Below, piece after piece: positions 26,342 through 49,308 of a DNA stretch of 64,000 bases. How positions within the stretch are numbered: the stretch's first letter is position 1; every line of letters begins with the position of its first letter. Below the pieces are notes generated by a model. That model ran no database searches. It had not been told where the DNA came from and saw only the letters and a program-made list of their open reading frames with translations. Origin of the DNA: Odontesthes bonariensis (Eukaryota > Chordata > Actinopteri > Atheriniformes > Atherinopsidae); contig NC_134517.1 in the NCBI RefSeq assembly GCF_027942865.1, forward strand, positions 15,963,775 to 16,027,774. Reading direction: 5' to 3'. A program made the translations under genes and the position numbers.

Positions 26342-27021
26342 AGGGATAGTTCGCCTCTTTTGACAAGAAGCTGTATGACATCCCATATTAGCAATATCAT
26401 TTATAAACATTGACTTACCCCCTGCTGCGTCCTGTGAGCTGAGTTCCAGCCTTGAACGTTGACAAAGGTAGTCCGGCTAGTTGGCTAGGGTCCCGAAAAT
26501 AAAGCGTTTTGCTTCTCAAAACAATATGCGTTCAAAAGAGTAATACGTTTGCATCACAAAATCGTTAGCCAGAAAAAGTCAGACCTCACAATCGCTTGGC
26601 GCTATTTCTCTCTCCCGTTGAATCACTACGGGCTGTGTAAACTGTGCAGACCGAAGTGCAGACCGAGCAGTCCCCTGCTTTCGAGCAGTAAACACTGTAA
26701 CAGGTGCGGCTATCGCTAGGTAGCTGTACGCATTGATATGAAGGGAGGCAAAAATAGCGCCAAGCGATTGTGAGGTCTGACTTTTTCTGGCTAACAATTT
26801 TGTGATGCAAATGTATTACTCTTTTTAAAGCATATTGTTTTGAGAAGCAAGATGCTTTATCTTTTAAGCCCCAGCCAACTAGCCGGACTACCTTCGTCAA
26901 CGCCAAAACGAGGCTGGAACTCGGCTCACAGGACGCAGCAGGGGGTAAGTCAATGTTCATAAATTATATTGCTAATATGGGATGTCATACAGCTTCATGT
27001 CAAAAGAGGCGAACCATCCCT
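26342..27021. mobile_element. Palindromic TTAA-target MITE (Kolobok/piggyBac-like ends)
   Basis: Long terminal inverted repeats of about 270 bases (26342-26609 and 26750-27021) begin AGGGATAGTTCGCC and flank a centre of about 140 bases. TTAA flanks both sides (26338-26341 and 27022-27025). Two superfamilies use this target, and I cannot choose between them without the transposase. It has no coding capacity. The first ~260 bases are closely repeated at 58915 onward. Confidence 0.85.
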
Positions 27022-27025
27022 TTAA

Positions 27026-28440
27026 GATTTTACTTCCTAACCTAAACTGTCACAACACAGTTTCATAGTTGGAGACTTTTTTTTTTCAAGCAGGATTTAC
27101 AACTTTTTATTTACATTTAAGATATTTCCAGACGCAGCTGTTGTCTGAACAACGTGTGAATCCTTGTGCAGCTTACTAACCCCGGCTAGAGAGCAGCACC
27201 TCGAATGCTGTGAAATAAAACGTATTAAACCTAACCAAGCAGATTTCATTCCTAAACATAAACAAGTACAATTGGAGCCTAGGCCTTATCAAAGAGTGAG
27301 TGTAAATAAAAGTTGAAATCAAGAGGTCAAAGGTTGAACTCGGTCTCCTGACTGACCAGTAATCCTTGCAGCTATCTCGTCGCCACAGCTCTGGCAGGCA
27401 GCATTCTCATTAAATGAAAAGCAAATTCATATCGGATCATGTCAACCGGCGAGAGAAGGAGACGAGTGCACAGACAGACAAGAGTGCCATAGCGTAGCAG
27501 AAAAATTCAATGATGTCATTATATCTAGGGCAGCTCCAGTTGGGAAGTGTTTTAAAATTCTCTAGCATCCATGAAATACAACATAGGTCATCCTCTTGTA
27601 AATATTTGTTGATCTTATTTCATCAACTAGGGTAATTAAACTGCACCACACATATTCATGGCCAGTTAGTTACCCCAGCACATCAACCTAAACATTCTGC
27701 TGATAAGTATGCAAATGTTAGCCAAGTAGATTAGTATGAATTTAATAGAGACAACCAAAGTTTTACATATGAATCTTTAGTCAGACAGGGATAAGTCTTT
27801 GAGAGAGCCATTTTGAAAGCATAGCCAGCATTTATGTGCCATTCAATGTCAGTTACGCTAATGTTCTTTCACTCTATTAGCTACAAAGAAGTTAGAGAAC
27901 TGTGTACCAACTGTATAACGAAATGTGTGTGTGACTTATTTCAGTTTAGTAATCTTATTATCCCATTTCTGACAATTTGGTACATTTTTTTTGCCATTGT
28001 GCCTGGACAAGGCTAATTAAACTTGTCTAAAGCTAATGTAGCTTCTCCTTCATTTGAATATCACACATTTTACAATACATTCTTCTAACCAAATAGTAGA
28101 GATTATGTGAACGAGTAATTAACATGTTTTTAATTTTTGTAAAAGACCCACTTATGGACAAACTGTTAGCCTATTTCTTAAATGACTTTTCGAGCTGCCC
28201 TATGATTCAGGTGTGAATGTTCTTTATAGCATATTTTATGGCTGGATGCAAATTAGTCGACATCATCCACTGTCAATCCGAACCAAAAAAAAAAAAAAAA
28301 AACATCATTAAACAACAACAACAAAAAAACCGCCCAAGTTAACAAAGACGCACACTGGTGCTGTGTGGATGTATGAAGCGATCGTAATAAACAATTCCTC
28401 AGCTGTGGTGTGATGGGAGCTCAACTCCAGGCTGCTGACC
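27026..28440. other. Spacer upstream of slain1
   Basis: AT-rich DNA with no supported gene or intact mobile element; poly-A and CAA-rich runs lie near 28290-28330. The last few hundred bases presumably contain slain1 upstream control sequence, but I see no clear core promoter motif. Confidence 0.55.
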
Positions 28441-28608
28441 AATGAGGTGGCGGCTGTGCAGTCATCCCAGCAGCAGCATCAGTGTGAGCCTGGGAGTGCG
28501 TGTGAGTGGTGGCTTTAAACTGGGGAATCTGGACACCCTCTCTGATTTGAATAGGACCCTCTGCAGGCAGGCCGTGCTTTTTGCCACTCTCAATGTGCTT
28601 TTTACCAA

Positions 28609-39525
<10,917 letters not shown>

Positions 39526-39958
39526 ACCCAAATGAACTGAGGCGTGAAAGGTGCACAGGGTAACGCTGCCTGGGACCCAACTGATATGAACCGATGCTGC
39601 CAGGAGGTCCCAGAGAAAGTGACTGTTAACGATGAATTTAAAGCACGACTCCTGACTGAAGGATTAAAGTAGAGATCTTGAACAGTACGGGTCCAGCAGG
39701 CTGGACCTTTAATATCTGCTTGAACGCATACACATACACACACACGCACACACAATGTCAACAACATGCAATACACTGATAATCAGTTGCTAAATATCAA
39801 ATGGATGCTCTTGACTTTTTATCTCTTTTTTTCCCTTGTTGTAGATAGGTATTGCTTTCGTTCAGTCGAGCTGAAACCCTGCAAAAAAAATAACCCAATA
39901 ATAATTTAATACGATTAATTTAGCAAGTTTTTTTTGTTTGTTTTTTTTGGGAGTCAGA

Positions 39959-39964
39959 AATAAA
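39959..39964 (+). terminator. slain1: slain1 polyadenylation signal
   Basis: AATAAA about 430 bases after the stop codon. A second candidate lies near 40295. Confidence 0.45.
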
Positions 39965-40979
39965 GATGAAGTTGGAATTAAGTCACTTCCTGTGCCTGTT
40001 TAAAGGAGGCGTTAATTCCTGTGAGTTATATTTATTGGCTGGACCTCACAGCACTTTGGATCAGAATCATGATTAACATGTTCACATAAATGATCTACTT
40101 TGTTTCTTATGTCAAGTATGAAATTGATTTATATCGGTATGCAAATCATATTATGGCTTGTTTCTCTTTATTTGCTGTTTCCATTGAAAATTTTGTCTTC
40201 GATCAACATAATGGATGCGGTGATATTGCACATAGAGCCCCAATGCTTTTTATGGATGACAAGACGTTAAAGAGGAGGTTAATTTTTTTCAAGTGAATAA
40301 AAATGTTTTGAAAATGATTCCGTGCTGTTTCAGGAGCTTCTTTCATTTTTTTCAAAGCGCTGAGAACGTTTGAAAGGTCCACTGCGTACCGGACATCATT
40401 GTTACACCCTGACCATAGAGTGTCGCTGGAAATGTGACATCTATTCAGCTTTATTACTGAAGTGAAAAGCAGAGCAGAACAAAATGAGAAAAATACAGCA
40501 ACAACAATACACAACATCAGCAAAACAAAGATCAACATTTCACGATACAAGTTCGCTGCATTTTAGGAGACGGGCCAACAATAAGGCCAACACACGAAAG
40601 GGAAAATGGAAAGGGTGAAAAAAGAAAAATGGGGGAAAAAAGCACCCACTATGTTTTCCTGGGTTGTTTGCAAAGGTGCTGAAACTTGCTGAAGTTGCTC
40701 GTTTCATTCTTGTTTTCAAATGTACCATTGGCCATAAACGTTGAGACCCCGAAAGAACTTCATGAAGGAAGACACTTTTCTCTGCAATAGACTGATCAAG
40801 GCGTGTGAGACGAATAAAACTAAGGTGGCTTGAGAGTGACGCAAATTTGAAATGGTGAAAAGAAATTAGGCAAAAAGGCAACACATAATGGTTGGTATAT
40901 CTCAACAGACATACGGCAACCCGTTCTGAAATTTGAATATCACCGACATTAACAGGACCGACGACTCACAAAGATAGGT

Positions 40980-41117
40980 CTTCGGTTTGAAAATAATACA
41001 GAATTCCCTCCACTTGTTTACGTGGTTGTGAAGCAGACTTTGACTCGACAGTTAGCTGCACAAGGAGCTCCGAAGAAGCTAGACTGACTAATCTTTAACA
41101 AGCTTGTGTGTTGATAG
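40980..41117 (+). promoter_or_regulatory. Possible 5' non-coding exon of the death-domain gene
   Basis: A mixed-composition stretch ends in a possible donor (GATA|GTGAGT near 41117), about 150 bases before the acceptor at 41270. No TATA box is clear. Tentative. Confidence 0.25.
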
Positions 41118-41325
41118 TGAGTCTCCCCAGTAACCCCTCAAACCTTGTACATTTTTTCTACACACATCTCATGGTGGGCTACTAGAATCCCTACCTGCAA
41201 CTTGGAAAATTTGGATAACAAATATATGTTTGTTTGGTTTTCTTTTCCACCAAATCCTCACATTGGACTTGAACGCAGGAAGTTTAGTGTGTGACCGCGC
41301 TGCTGACCTCTTGGAATTTCTGATA

Positions 41326-42068
41326 ATGCCCAACAAAGCTCAAGAGGTTAGTGCAAGCTGTTTACATTTTCACTGTCACGCTTCGTGTTGGGACATTTTG
41401 AGTGCCGTGTTTTTTTTTTTCATCAGGATGCCGTGATCAACCTGAAGACCCTGCAGGAGATTTCCAGGCAGCTCGGCTTTGAGTGGACAGTTTTGGCGTA
41501 TGAGCTTGGCTTCGACAGAGCTGAGATAGGACGGTTTCACACCAGATCCACGGAGAAGAGCGTGCAGGCCAGGACCATGTTGGAAAACTGGTACAGTGTG
41601 TGTGCATGTGTGTGAAACTTCATACTCTGATATTAACACGTCATTTAAATCACGTTTGCTCCAAATTTACCTTTAAATTCAATACAAACTGCTCATCTGA
41701 AACCATTGCACTAGAGGTGCTCAATATACTCAACATACTCTATGTTTTGTACACTGATTGTGTTTTATTATCGTCTTATTATTGTATTAACCTGTGGATT
41801 CCATCACTCAAATAAACTCCCATCCATTCACAGGTACGAGAGGTCATGGGATAAGCCCAATAAGACCAAGCTGCTGCAGGATGGACTGGAGCGAGCAGGC
41901 AGACGCGATCTGGCTGAGAAACTGCGCTGCCTCCACTGGGGTCACCAGAAGCTGAGCAAAAGAGTTGAGCTTCCCTCTGCTTTCCCCTTCATCATCACAG
42001 TCCATAAGACCATTCGCAACCAAGACGCACTGCGCAGAATCAACGACCTCAGCCGTAGGTTCACTTAA
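41326..42068 (+). CDS. Small death-domain protein
   Basis: Three exons (41326-41346, 41427-41590, 41834-42068) join in frame to 139 residues. The segment LQEISRQLGFEWTVLAYELG ... IGRFHTRSTEKSVQARTMLE ... WYERSWDKPNKTKLLQDGLE ... RRDLAEKLRCLHW has the pattern of a death domain: amphipathic helices, the conserved Trp of the LG-xxW turn, and the late N-x-x-x-L-x-x-x-L segment. Death domains mediate adaptor assembly in apoptotic and innate signalling. The ATG at 41326 is the first in the exon after the acceptor at about 41270; the frame is also open upstream in that exon, so a longer N-terminus is possible. About 45 residues follow the domain. CRADD or ankyrin/UNC5-type death domains are the nearest families I can think of, but I do not recognise an ortholog. 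AATAAA at 42159 fits the 3' end. Confidence 0.7.
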
Positions 42069-42164
42069 CGATAGATTGAAAGATTGAATCAACGCAGCTT
42101 TGGTCATGTCCATTCCTCCTACCTTGCATGTATACGGGTGTAGGCTATCCTGCACTGAAATAAA

Positions 42165-43700
42165 TGGACTCATTATCACAACACAAACAGGAGTAGTGGC
42201 ACTTTTATCTTGTCAAAAGTGAAAGATTTGGCAATAAAGTTACAAAGCAGATTCATGGGCTTGATCTGAGTATGATTTATCTCAAAATTCTCTGTTTGTT
42301 CTAGGTATTTTTTGGCTTATTTTCATACAATGATATGGGGTTGATTGTGTCGGGTTGTTTTGGTATACGGCGTACAGCAACCCAGATGGTTTCATGAAAC
42401 TACACATAGGAAATGGGAAATTTAACTCAGTATCAGGACCAAAAGTAACAAAATCCATTTTTTTTTTCCAGCAAAAAACGTGTTTAATTTTGAGCTTTGA
42501 AATGATAATGATATGTATAATAATAACAAAGAGGCATTAGGGCGCAAGGGCAGGGCATAAATGTGTAAAAGGGACTCCAACTGAGCTATGAAGGTACAAG
42601 CTGCGGACAAAGACACTCAGACTGAAAGAGATGAGTGGCTGTTTTGTATTTTGATCCAACAACTGCTCCTTTATAGTAATTTTGCCTCTTATTTTGGTAT
42701 CATAGTGTCTCATTTGCTCAATTTTGTCTGTTTTCACAGTTGTTTCCCTCCTCTTCATAATAGTCTCTTATATCTTGTAAATGTTTGGGTAATTCTATCT
42801 CAATTGAACAATTTGGCTTCTCTTTGTTAACATTTGATACATCTTCTTAGTAATCTAGCATGTCTTTCTCTGTATTATACTTAGGTCTCAATGTCGCAGT
42901 TTAGTCTTTCTATGGTAATTTTGGAAGGCTTGATTCACATCTGATTTTGTGTGCCTCAGTACTAATATTGTTAAGAAAAGCCACAACAACAAAAATAATC
43001 ATATTAATGATAATAACACTTATTACAATCTACATTTAATTACATATGTCATTATTACCGCATATAATAATATAGATTATCAGATGGCTTCAAAATGCTA
43101 AATTATCATGTAAAATGTCTGTCTGCTAAAATTCTTTCCAAATTTCATGCATAGTGATTTTCAACTGATCTCGATCATCCTTACCCGGGTTGACCCAGTT
43201 TCAAACCAATCAAAAAGGCGAACCCTTTCCTAGCAAGGTTGTAAGTGTTACGGTGAGCAAAAAACGGAAATTAGTTAAGATTGCCTTTAAAATAAGAGTA
43301 TATTCTTTCTAAGTTGGGATTCTAAATACTTATTTGGATGAAGATAAGTGTTGATAGTTATAAACATAAATCCATATTATTAAAAATGCATTGGGATGAA
43401 AATTTGAGGGGGTGAACGTAATTTTCTCAACATTTATAAACAAACCCATACTTTTGTTTTGCATTTCCTCCCGGAAGATGTTTCAGTAACCGTTGATACG
43501 GACCTTTACAGCTCTGCTACTCCCAAAACAAGAAAAGAGCAGAGACAGAGAAAATAATGAAAACTGTTGCAGTTTTGGAAGCGACTCTACAGATAAAATG
43601 AATTAATTAGCTGTGGTTTAAAGGCAACATTATGATGGTTTCCAGACCTGGAGCTGTAGTCTTTCGGACCCAGAGGCGACCGTCAGTTTTTAAGTCGCTG
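42165..43700. other. Spacer between the death-domain gene and the BTB-Kelch gene
   Basis: AT-rich DNA with ATA/AAT-rich simple sequence near 43000-43090. I see no gene, RNA gene or intact element. The last ~170 bases before the next gene are richer in G+C and probably hold its promoter and 5'UTR. Confidence 0.55.
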
Positions 43701-43868
43701 GTAATGTATTTATCCACGGCATATTTTTGGTTTCCATCGGCAAGCGGATGTGTCAGTATCACTGTAGAGGCACTTTCGCCTTATTGAGAATGTTAGCTGG
43801 CTGACAGCGTGTATTTTTGAGCCCATAGCCGACGTGAAACGGTACATTTGCTTACTGAAGTTGCAGAA

Positions 43869-45740
43869 ATGGCTACGGCGTTGAGTTGCTTCACTGGTCC
43901 CGAGGTGCTGGAGGACGTGAAGCATGCCCGGGGTTTGATGAATGAGCTGAAGTCATTGTACGACTGCCGGCTGCTCGGAGACGTTACTATCAGAGTGGAG
44001 TGTGAGGAGGAGTCGCTGGAGCAAAGCGGAGACTCGAGCGGAGGGGACGTTGGCCAACTTTTCTTGTGTAGCCGCAACGTCCTAGCCGCTGCCAGCCCCT
44101 ACTTCAAAAGCATGTTCACCGGGGGATTAAACGAGAGCATGCAGGAAAGGGTTGTCATCCGCGGGGTGGACTCTGAATCCATGTCTGTCATCATCGATTA
44201 CTGTTACACAGGCAGGGTGACCATCACGGAGAGCAACGTCCAGAGGCTGTACGCAGCTGCCAACATGCTCCAGCTCGAGTACATCAGGAAGGCTTGCTCC
44301 AGTTTCATGACAAGGAGGCTGGATCTCTCCAACTGCGTGGGCATACTGAAGTTTGCGGACACTTATGACAATCCTGAGTTGAAGGAGAACGCCCAAGCTT
44401 TCATAGCCAGGAACTTCAGCCAGGTGTGCAATGGAGGGGAGCTTTGCGAGCTGGACTTGGTTCAGTTGAAGAACCTGTTGTCTCTGGATACCTTGGACGT
44501 GGACTGTGAGAAGAAGGTATGCTCGGCTGCTCTACAGTGGATAGAGGTGAACGCGCCGCCAAATGAAGAGGATGCACTGCGAGCGCTGAAGTGTGTGCGC
44601 TGGAACTTGTTCAGCGAGAAGGACAAGTGTTTCCTGGAGAGTCTCATGGCGAGGCCTTTAATCGAGAAGTACCTGTCGTCTTTTTTTAACAGGTCTGCAG
44701 AGGACAGCTGTGGGAAGTCTGCCGCTCTGGATGTACCGAAACACAGAATAGGAGTGAGCGCAAAAGAGATGATTCTCTTCTTTGGCCTACCCAACGACAA
44801 CATCATGTGCTGTGACCCTTACTCAGAGGACCTGTACTTCATGGCTCCTCCTTTAGAAGATCTCAGCAGTCAGGATTACAAACGCTCCACCATGGAGTCC
44901 TTAATCGCCTGTGCCACACCTGACAACAACTTGTACCTAGCCTCCCATCTTTCCAAGCATTTCTGGCTGTACAATCCAGTCCTGAACAGCTGGCAGGAGT
45001 TGGCGGAGAGGCCACTGGGCAGAATACACTCGGGGATGGGCTACCTCAACGGGCACGTGTACCTTCTCGGAGGAAGAAATCCAGTGACTGATGCCAGATT
45101 AAAGGAGGTCGAGTGTTACAGCATCCAGAGGAATCAGTGGACCTTTGTGGCTCCTCTGCCTCACTCTTTGGGTAAAATGCAGGTGGTGGCACTAAATGAC
45201 CACCTCTATGTCGTGAACAAAAGGAGAATGCTGTGCTACGATCCCAAAAGAAACCGCTGGCGCCACTGTGGATCACTCCGAAGAGACAAGCTTCACAAAG
45301 CCTGCGTTTTCCAGGACCAGATCATCTGCGTGTGCGACATCCCCGTGGTCAAAGCCTACAGCCCCACGAGAGGGGAATGGAGGAGGTTGGGGGACATTCC
45401 TATCGACAGCCGCGCTCTAAATTATCAGGTGATCCAGCACAACAACAAGCTGCTCCTCCTCACTCAGACTTTACTGCAGCACAACAAGAACAGGGTCCTC
45501 ATTCATGAGTACGACCCTGGCAGGGACACGTGGAAGAACATAATGGCGGTGTACGTGTCCACCCTGGGACCCGTGTGTGTTTCGACACGTGTGTACCCAG
45601 TGTGCCTAGGCTCCGCTCACAGCTTCTCCACAGAGGAGGACGACGACAGTGGCTCGAGTGCCGACTGGGACTTGGATGGGCTGACCGACGCGGACTCCGA
45701 TTCTGGCAGCTCGAGCTCTTTCTCAGATGAGAACTGGTAG
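43869..45740 (+). CDS. kbtbd7: BTB-BACK-Kelch protein, KBTBD6/KBTBD7 type
   Basis: A single exon encoding 623 residues from the ATG at 43869 (GAAATGG, a good context). The BTB domain spans about residues 30-150 (LLGDVTI, LAAASPYFKSMFTGG, IDYCYTGRV, NVQRLYAAANMLQLEYIRKA), the BACK domain about 150-255, and Kelch repeats about 290-580 (YLNGHVYLLGGRNPVTDARL, LKEVECYSIQRNQW, RVYPVCLG). A Ser/Asp-rich tail follows (STEEDDDSGSSADWDLDG). These segments match human KBTBD7 and KBTBD6 along the whole length, including the intronless structure. The mammalian pair are CUL3 substrate adaptors that promote TIAM1 ubiquitination and bind GABARAP-family proteins through a C-terminal LIR motif. Here the protein stops right after the LIR tryptophan (SDENW-stop), so that motif is incomplete. 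A single fish gene may represent the ancestor of both mammalian paralogs. Confidence 0.92.
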   Translation: MATALSCFTGPEVLEDVKHARGLMNELKSLYDCRLLGDVTIRVECEEESLEQSGDSSGGDVGQLFLCSRNVLAAASPYFKSMFTGGLNESMQERVVIRGVDSESMSVIIDYCYTGRVTITESNVQRLYAAANMLQLEYIRKACSSFMTRRLDLSNCVGILKFADTYDNPELKENAQAFIARNFSQVCNGGELCELDLVQLKNLLSLDTLDVDCEKKVCSAALQWIEVNAPPNEEDALRALKCVRWNLFSEKDKCFLESLMARPLIEKYLSSFFNRSAEDSCGKSAALDVPKHRIGVSAKEMILFFGLPNDNIMCCDPYSEDLYFMAPPLEDLSSQDYKRSTMESLIACATPDNNLYLASHLSKHFWLYNPVLNSWQELAERPLGRIHSGMGYLNGHVYLLGGRNPVTDARLKEVECYSIQRNQWTFVAPLPHSLGKMQVVALNDHLYVVNKRRMLCYDPKRNRWRHCGSLRRDKLHKACVFQDQIICVCDIPVVKAYSPTRGEWRRLGDIPIDSRALNYQVIQHNNKLLLLTQTLLQHNKNRVLIHEYDPGRDTWKNIMAVYVSTLGPVCVSTRVYPVCLGSAHSFSTEEDDDSGSSADWDLDGLTDADSDSGSSSSFSDENW

Positions 45741-48700
45741 TGAAGTGTGCCACTGTGTCAAAGAAAAGCTTAACTTATTTAAAATTCATTGGGTTTTTAC
45801 AGGGTGCTTTTGTCTGCCTGGAGGTCGCAGTGTTAATTCAGTATTTAAGCAGTTCTTTACCTCGAAAGCACAGATGGACACCCGGTAGAAATCTTTATTT
45901 CATTCTACTCCAGTCAGCTACAACATTAAACCCACTGACAAGTAAAACAAATAACTCTGATGATCTCATCGCAATGCGATGTTCTGCTGAGAAACATCGG
46001 CGCCTGCCATTTATGTGGATGTTACTGTAAAATGTATCGCCCACCGCAACCCCTTTAGTTCAATTTTGGCACTCCCCGATGTCTGCAGCATTCTCCGGCC
46101 TGACGGATGTGCAAAGACACCCATAAAGGGCATCTTTTCATCTAATTTCCCAGTTTGTACATCCTCGGTTACCGTCTTTAGCTGTTAGTCCCTCCCATTT
46201 GCAATTTGAGCAGAGGAGGGTGAGCGAGAGGCACGTGGAAAGGGGAGTTGAAGTAGCTTGCATCATCAAAAGGAGACATGCTTGCCTCAGCTCTCTCATT
46301 TTAAACCGACGTCAATTGAGTACGATGATGCAGCTGCATCATTTTCTCTGTGTTTTGTCACGGCCCCTTGCTATATTTCATCATTCGTGTCAGGTTGGCT
46401 CTAAAGATTTTCTTGACAATGCGTGAATGCATTGGTCTTAATACATCTTATAATGGGCCACGCCCCCTCTTTCCTCCGGATGCATTTTAGGAAGGATGCC
46501 TGATACCAACCTGACCGAGGAACCGCAGGATGAGTTAATCCAATGCACCGAGGCCCCCTCCCACATTTGCTGCAAACTTGTCGATGCCAAACACCACAAG
46601 ACCTGTGCCTGTGTCACACGTCAAAGCGACGTCATAGGCACGAGAGGCAGGTTGTTTGAATGTTGTGGCTGATTGGTGTATGTCTCTCACAGATGTGGAT
46701 GATAATTATCTACATGTTGAAGAGAAGAAACAAGCTTAAGTTGGTTTCAGTTGTTTTTTTTTTTTCTTGTCGTACAGTGAGGACCGATTCCAAAAGCACG
46801 AAGGACCCTTATTTACAAAGAAACAGCAATAGGTTCCCTTCGCAGCGAGGAATCTGTCCTCATTATTCACCTTTTTTCTTTTTAAGGCAGGTGAATCATA
46901 AAAAAAAAACAAAACAAAGGATTAATACATCATGGTGAATGGTCAAAATCAGATCATCAGAAGCCAGTGAACTGTATGTAGACATTTTGTATCTTAGTCC
47001 ATGTTTTAAGAACCTCTGGATCCTCATAATGCAGTGATTTCTTACAAAGGATACTTTGTAGGGTAGATATCCAAGACTTTGCGGCAAAAAAAAAAAAAAA
47101 AAAAAGTGAAAAACTCATTTTCGTAGCAGGGAGATGCTGTTAAAACGGATGTTTCTAATAAGACAGGTCATTGCTGCGCTACTTTGCAATAACTGCTGTA
47201 ACTGAGCTCACTTAACGAGTCAAACCTGCGGGATCTGGTTTAGGGTTTGTTAAAACCCAGGTTTTTAACAAACCCTGGGTTTAACCCCAAACTCTCAACT
47301 AACTGTTCATCTCAGACTGAAGTAAAGTAACAGGTAGGTAACCTGGTTACCAAGGTAACAGGCAAATAAAGACGGTGGCTCCATTTTAAGAGGTACAAAT
47401 ATGACTGTGTCACTCTGGACCATGACAGTAGTAGAGAAAGGGTCAATAAGTTCAAACTATTAGGCTACACAGCTGTTAAGCCTATTCACCGGCATGATTT
47501 TTTCCCCCAAAAATTTCTATTAAATTAATTCAATTTAACTTAATCAGTGATTGAGTTGGAATCCCATCGTATATCGAATTGGATTCTTTTGTTGTTAACC
47601 CGACAGGACAGAATTCATATGCCAGCAACTGAGAATGAGCATGTGGATAAGACAGATAACGCATAAGGGTGGTACAGCAGATAAGGGTTTTTAAAACACA
47701 GCCATGATGCTTTTGTCTGATACTTTGCGTTTTAAGAGCAGTACCGATTCATTTTATCGACCTAGTTTGAGAAGCTGGCTCTACTACACCTGTGAGATAC
47801 ACAACATGTAAAGGAAATCTGCACATGCCAAGTATTGCTTTCCATTACTAACAAAAACAAACAACAAATCAGTGGAGGGGTCTTTTTTAATGCTTTGTGG
47901 CAGAATTATTGTATTTGGAGGGAATAAATGTGCAAACGCCTGCTCCAGACTGGTGTAAAATCATGACCTCTGTGTTTGGGATGATGGGCCTCTTGTTTTT
48001 TTTTGTTTGTTTTTTTTTCTTTTTACTTCAAACAAAACAGGGCAAATGAACGATCCTTTTAATGTCAATGTGATGAAGCACACAGCCGGAGCTGTGAAAA
48101 ACCACTGGGTGCTCTCTCAGGTTAAGGCTTCAGCAAAAGATTGTTTGCCATGATTGACTTTGTTTGTGGTAAGAATCGGTTGCTTTGCCGACAAACTCTA
48201 CATTTAATGAGACTGATATGAAACTGTTGGGTTTACATGTATGTTGTTGGGTTTGTTTTTTTAAATCTATATTTTATTTAACGTCTGCTCTAATAAGAAA
48301 TAAAAATTCAGGGGGGGTTGAGTATCATTTGGATCCTGATAATTGGGAGGATGTTTCATTTAAACATCATGGAACTGCTGAGAAGCCGCTGTCCTCACCC
48401 AGCAACTCCTACACTCACTTATCAGATTATCATTCGAGTTTCATCATTGTTTCTAATCTGCCAGCTCTACTACACGTAACTGTTGTAGATGAAACACTGA
48501 AAAAAACAAAAAAAAAAAACAATGAGATACAGCACATTTCAATGTAACAACCACATGATCTCGAATGACCATGAAGTCAGATCAGCTTCTCGGAGAAGAT
48601 GGAACAGTACAGCATTCTTGACTGTAGAAAAATTTTGCGTGAATTTTGCTTGATGTGCATTATCAACTGGTAAATGAGTGCTGGCTTTGCTGGTTGTGGT

Positions 48701-48895
48701 GTATGTGTGAGAGGGAAAAGGAAGGAGTTACTTGTTATGGATTATGGGTCAAATTTAAACATCCCTGTTTGATAGAGTTCTTTAGTTGTGTGCATTTTGG
48801 ATGTTTAAGTCTGTTGGATTGCCACCCAATGTTGACAGTGAAGGTCAAAAGAGGACAAATGTTGTAAGCTTAATATGGTGTCAAACAAAATAAAT
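45741..48895 (+). other. kbtbd7: Region downstream of the BTB-Kelch gene, possibly a long 3'UTR
   Basis: There is no convincing gene for 3.1 kb. A candidate polyadenylation signal (AATAAA, 48889-48894) near the end would allow a long 3'UTR. The stretch holds a 58-codon Cys-rich open frame (46496-46672), an unusual pair of overlapping inverted repeats (47241-47286) and poly-A/poly-T runs. Earlier polyadenylation is equally possible. Confidence 0.4.
47241..47286. repeat. Overlapping inverted repeats that can form alternative hairpins
   Basis: AGGGTTTGTTAAAA pairs with TTTTTAACAAACCCT around a short loop, and a second pairing, AACCCAGG with CCTGGGTT, uses overlapping sequence. The two stems exclude each other. 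No flanking target duplication is visible. Confidence 0.7.
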
Positions 48896-49308
48896 TCGAT
48901 TGGTTTTATCGTGCTTTGTCGCGTGACTGGCAACAGAAAGGTCCAATATTCCAGAGGATGGAGTTTTTAACTTAAATGGCATCACTTTGAAGAAAAATAA
49001 CTTGCACTTACGATAGGAGAAATAGATCATTCATTACCCTGTCATTAATTATGTTAACCAAAAGTAGTGTGTGCATAAAACTGCAAAGCATTTTGCATAA
49101 TTATTTAACTTCGTTGTTTGAGATCTCCATATTACCCTTCACAGGCTGTGAAAATGTGCTATTTGCTACTGACGTGTTCAAAGATCTCCAGCCAATCTGA
49201 TGTCGACGCATACTGGTGAAAGTCCACGGGCGGCATCCAGTGGTGGCTCTTCATATTCTCGCGATACTTCAGCGCCGTAACACCATCCAGACCGCGAGAA
49301 GATGAGCA

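Noticed and set aside
26586-26960. 124-codon open frame on the minus strand between scel and slain1
   Set aside because: It lies entirely inside the palindromic TTAA MITE.
40540-40905. 121-codon open frame on the minus strand
   Set aside because: Low-complexity Phe/Ser/Leu composition, no start context, splice signals or domain pattern; it looks like a chance frame in AT-rich DNA.
45046-45753. Antisense and alternate-frame open frames within the BTB-Kelch gene
   Set aside because: They are shadows of a long GC-rich coding exon.
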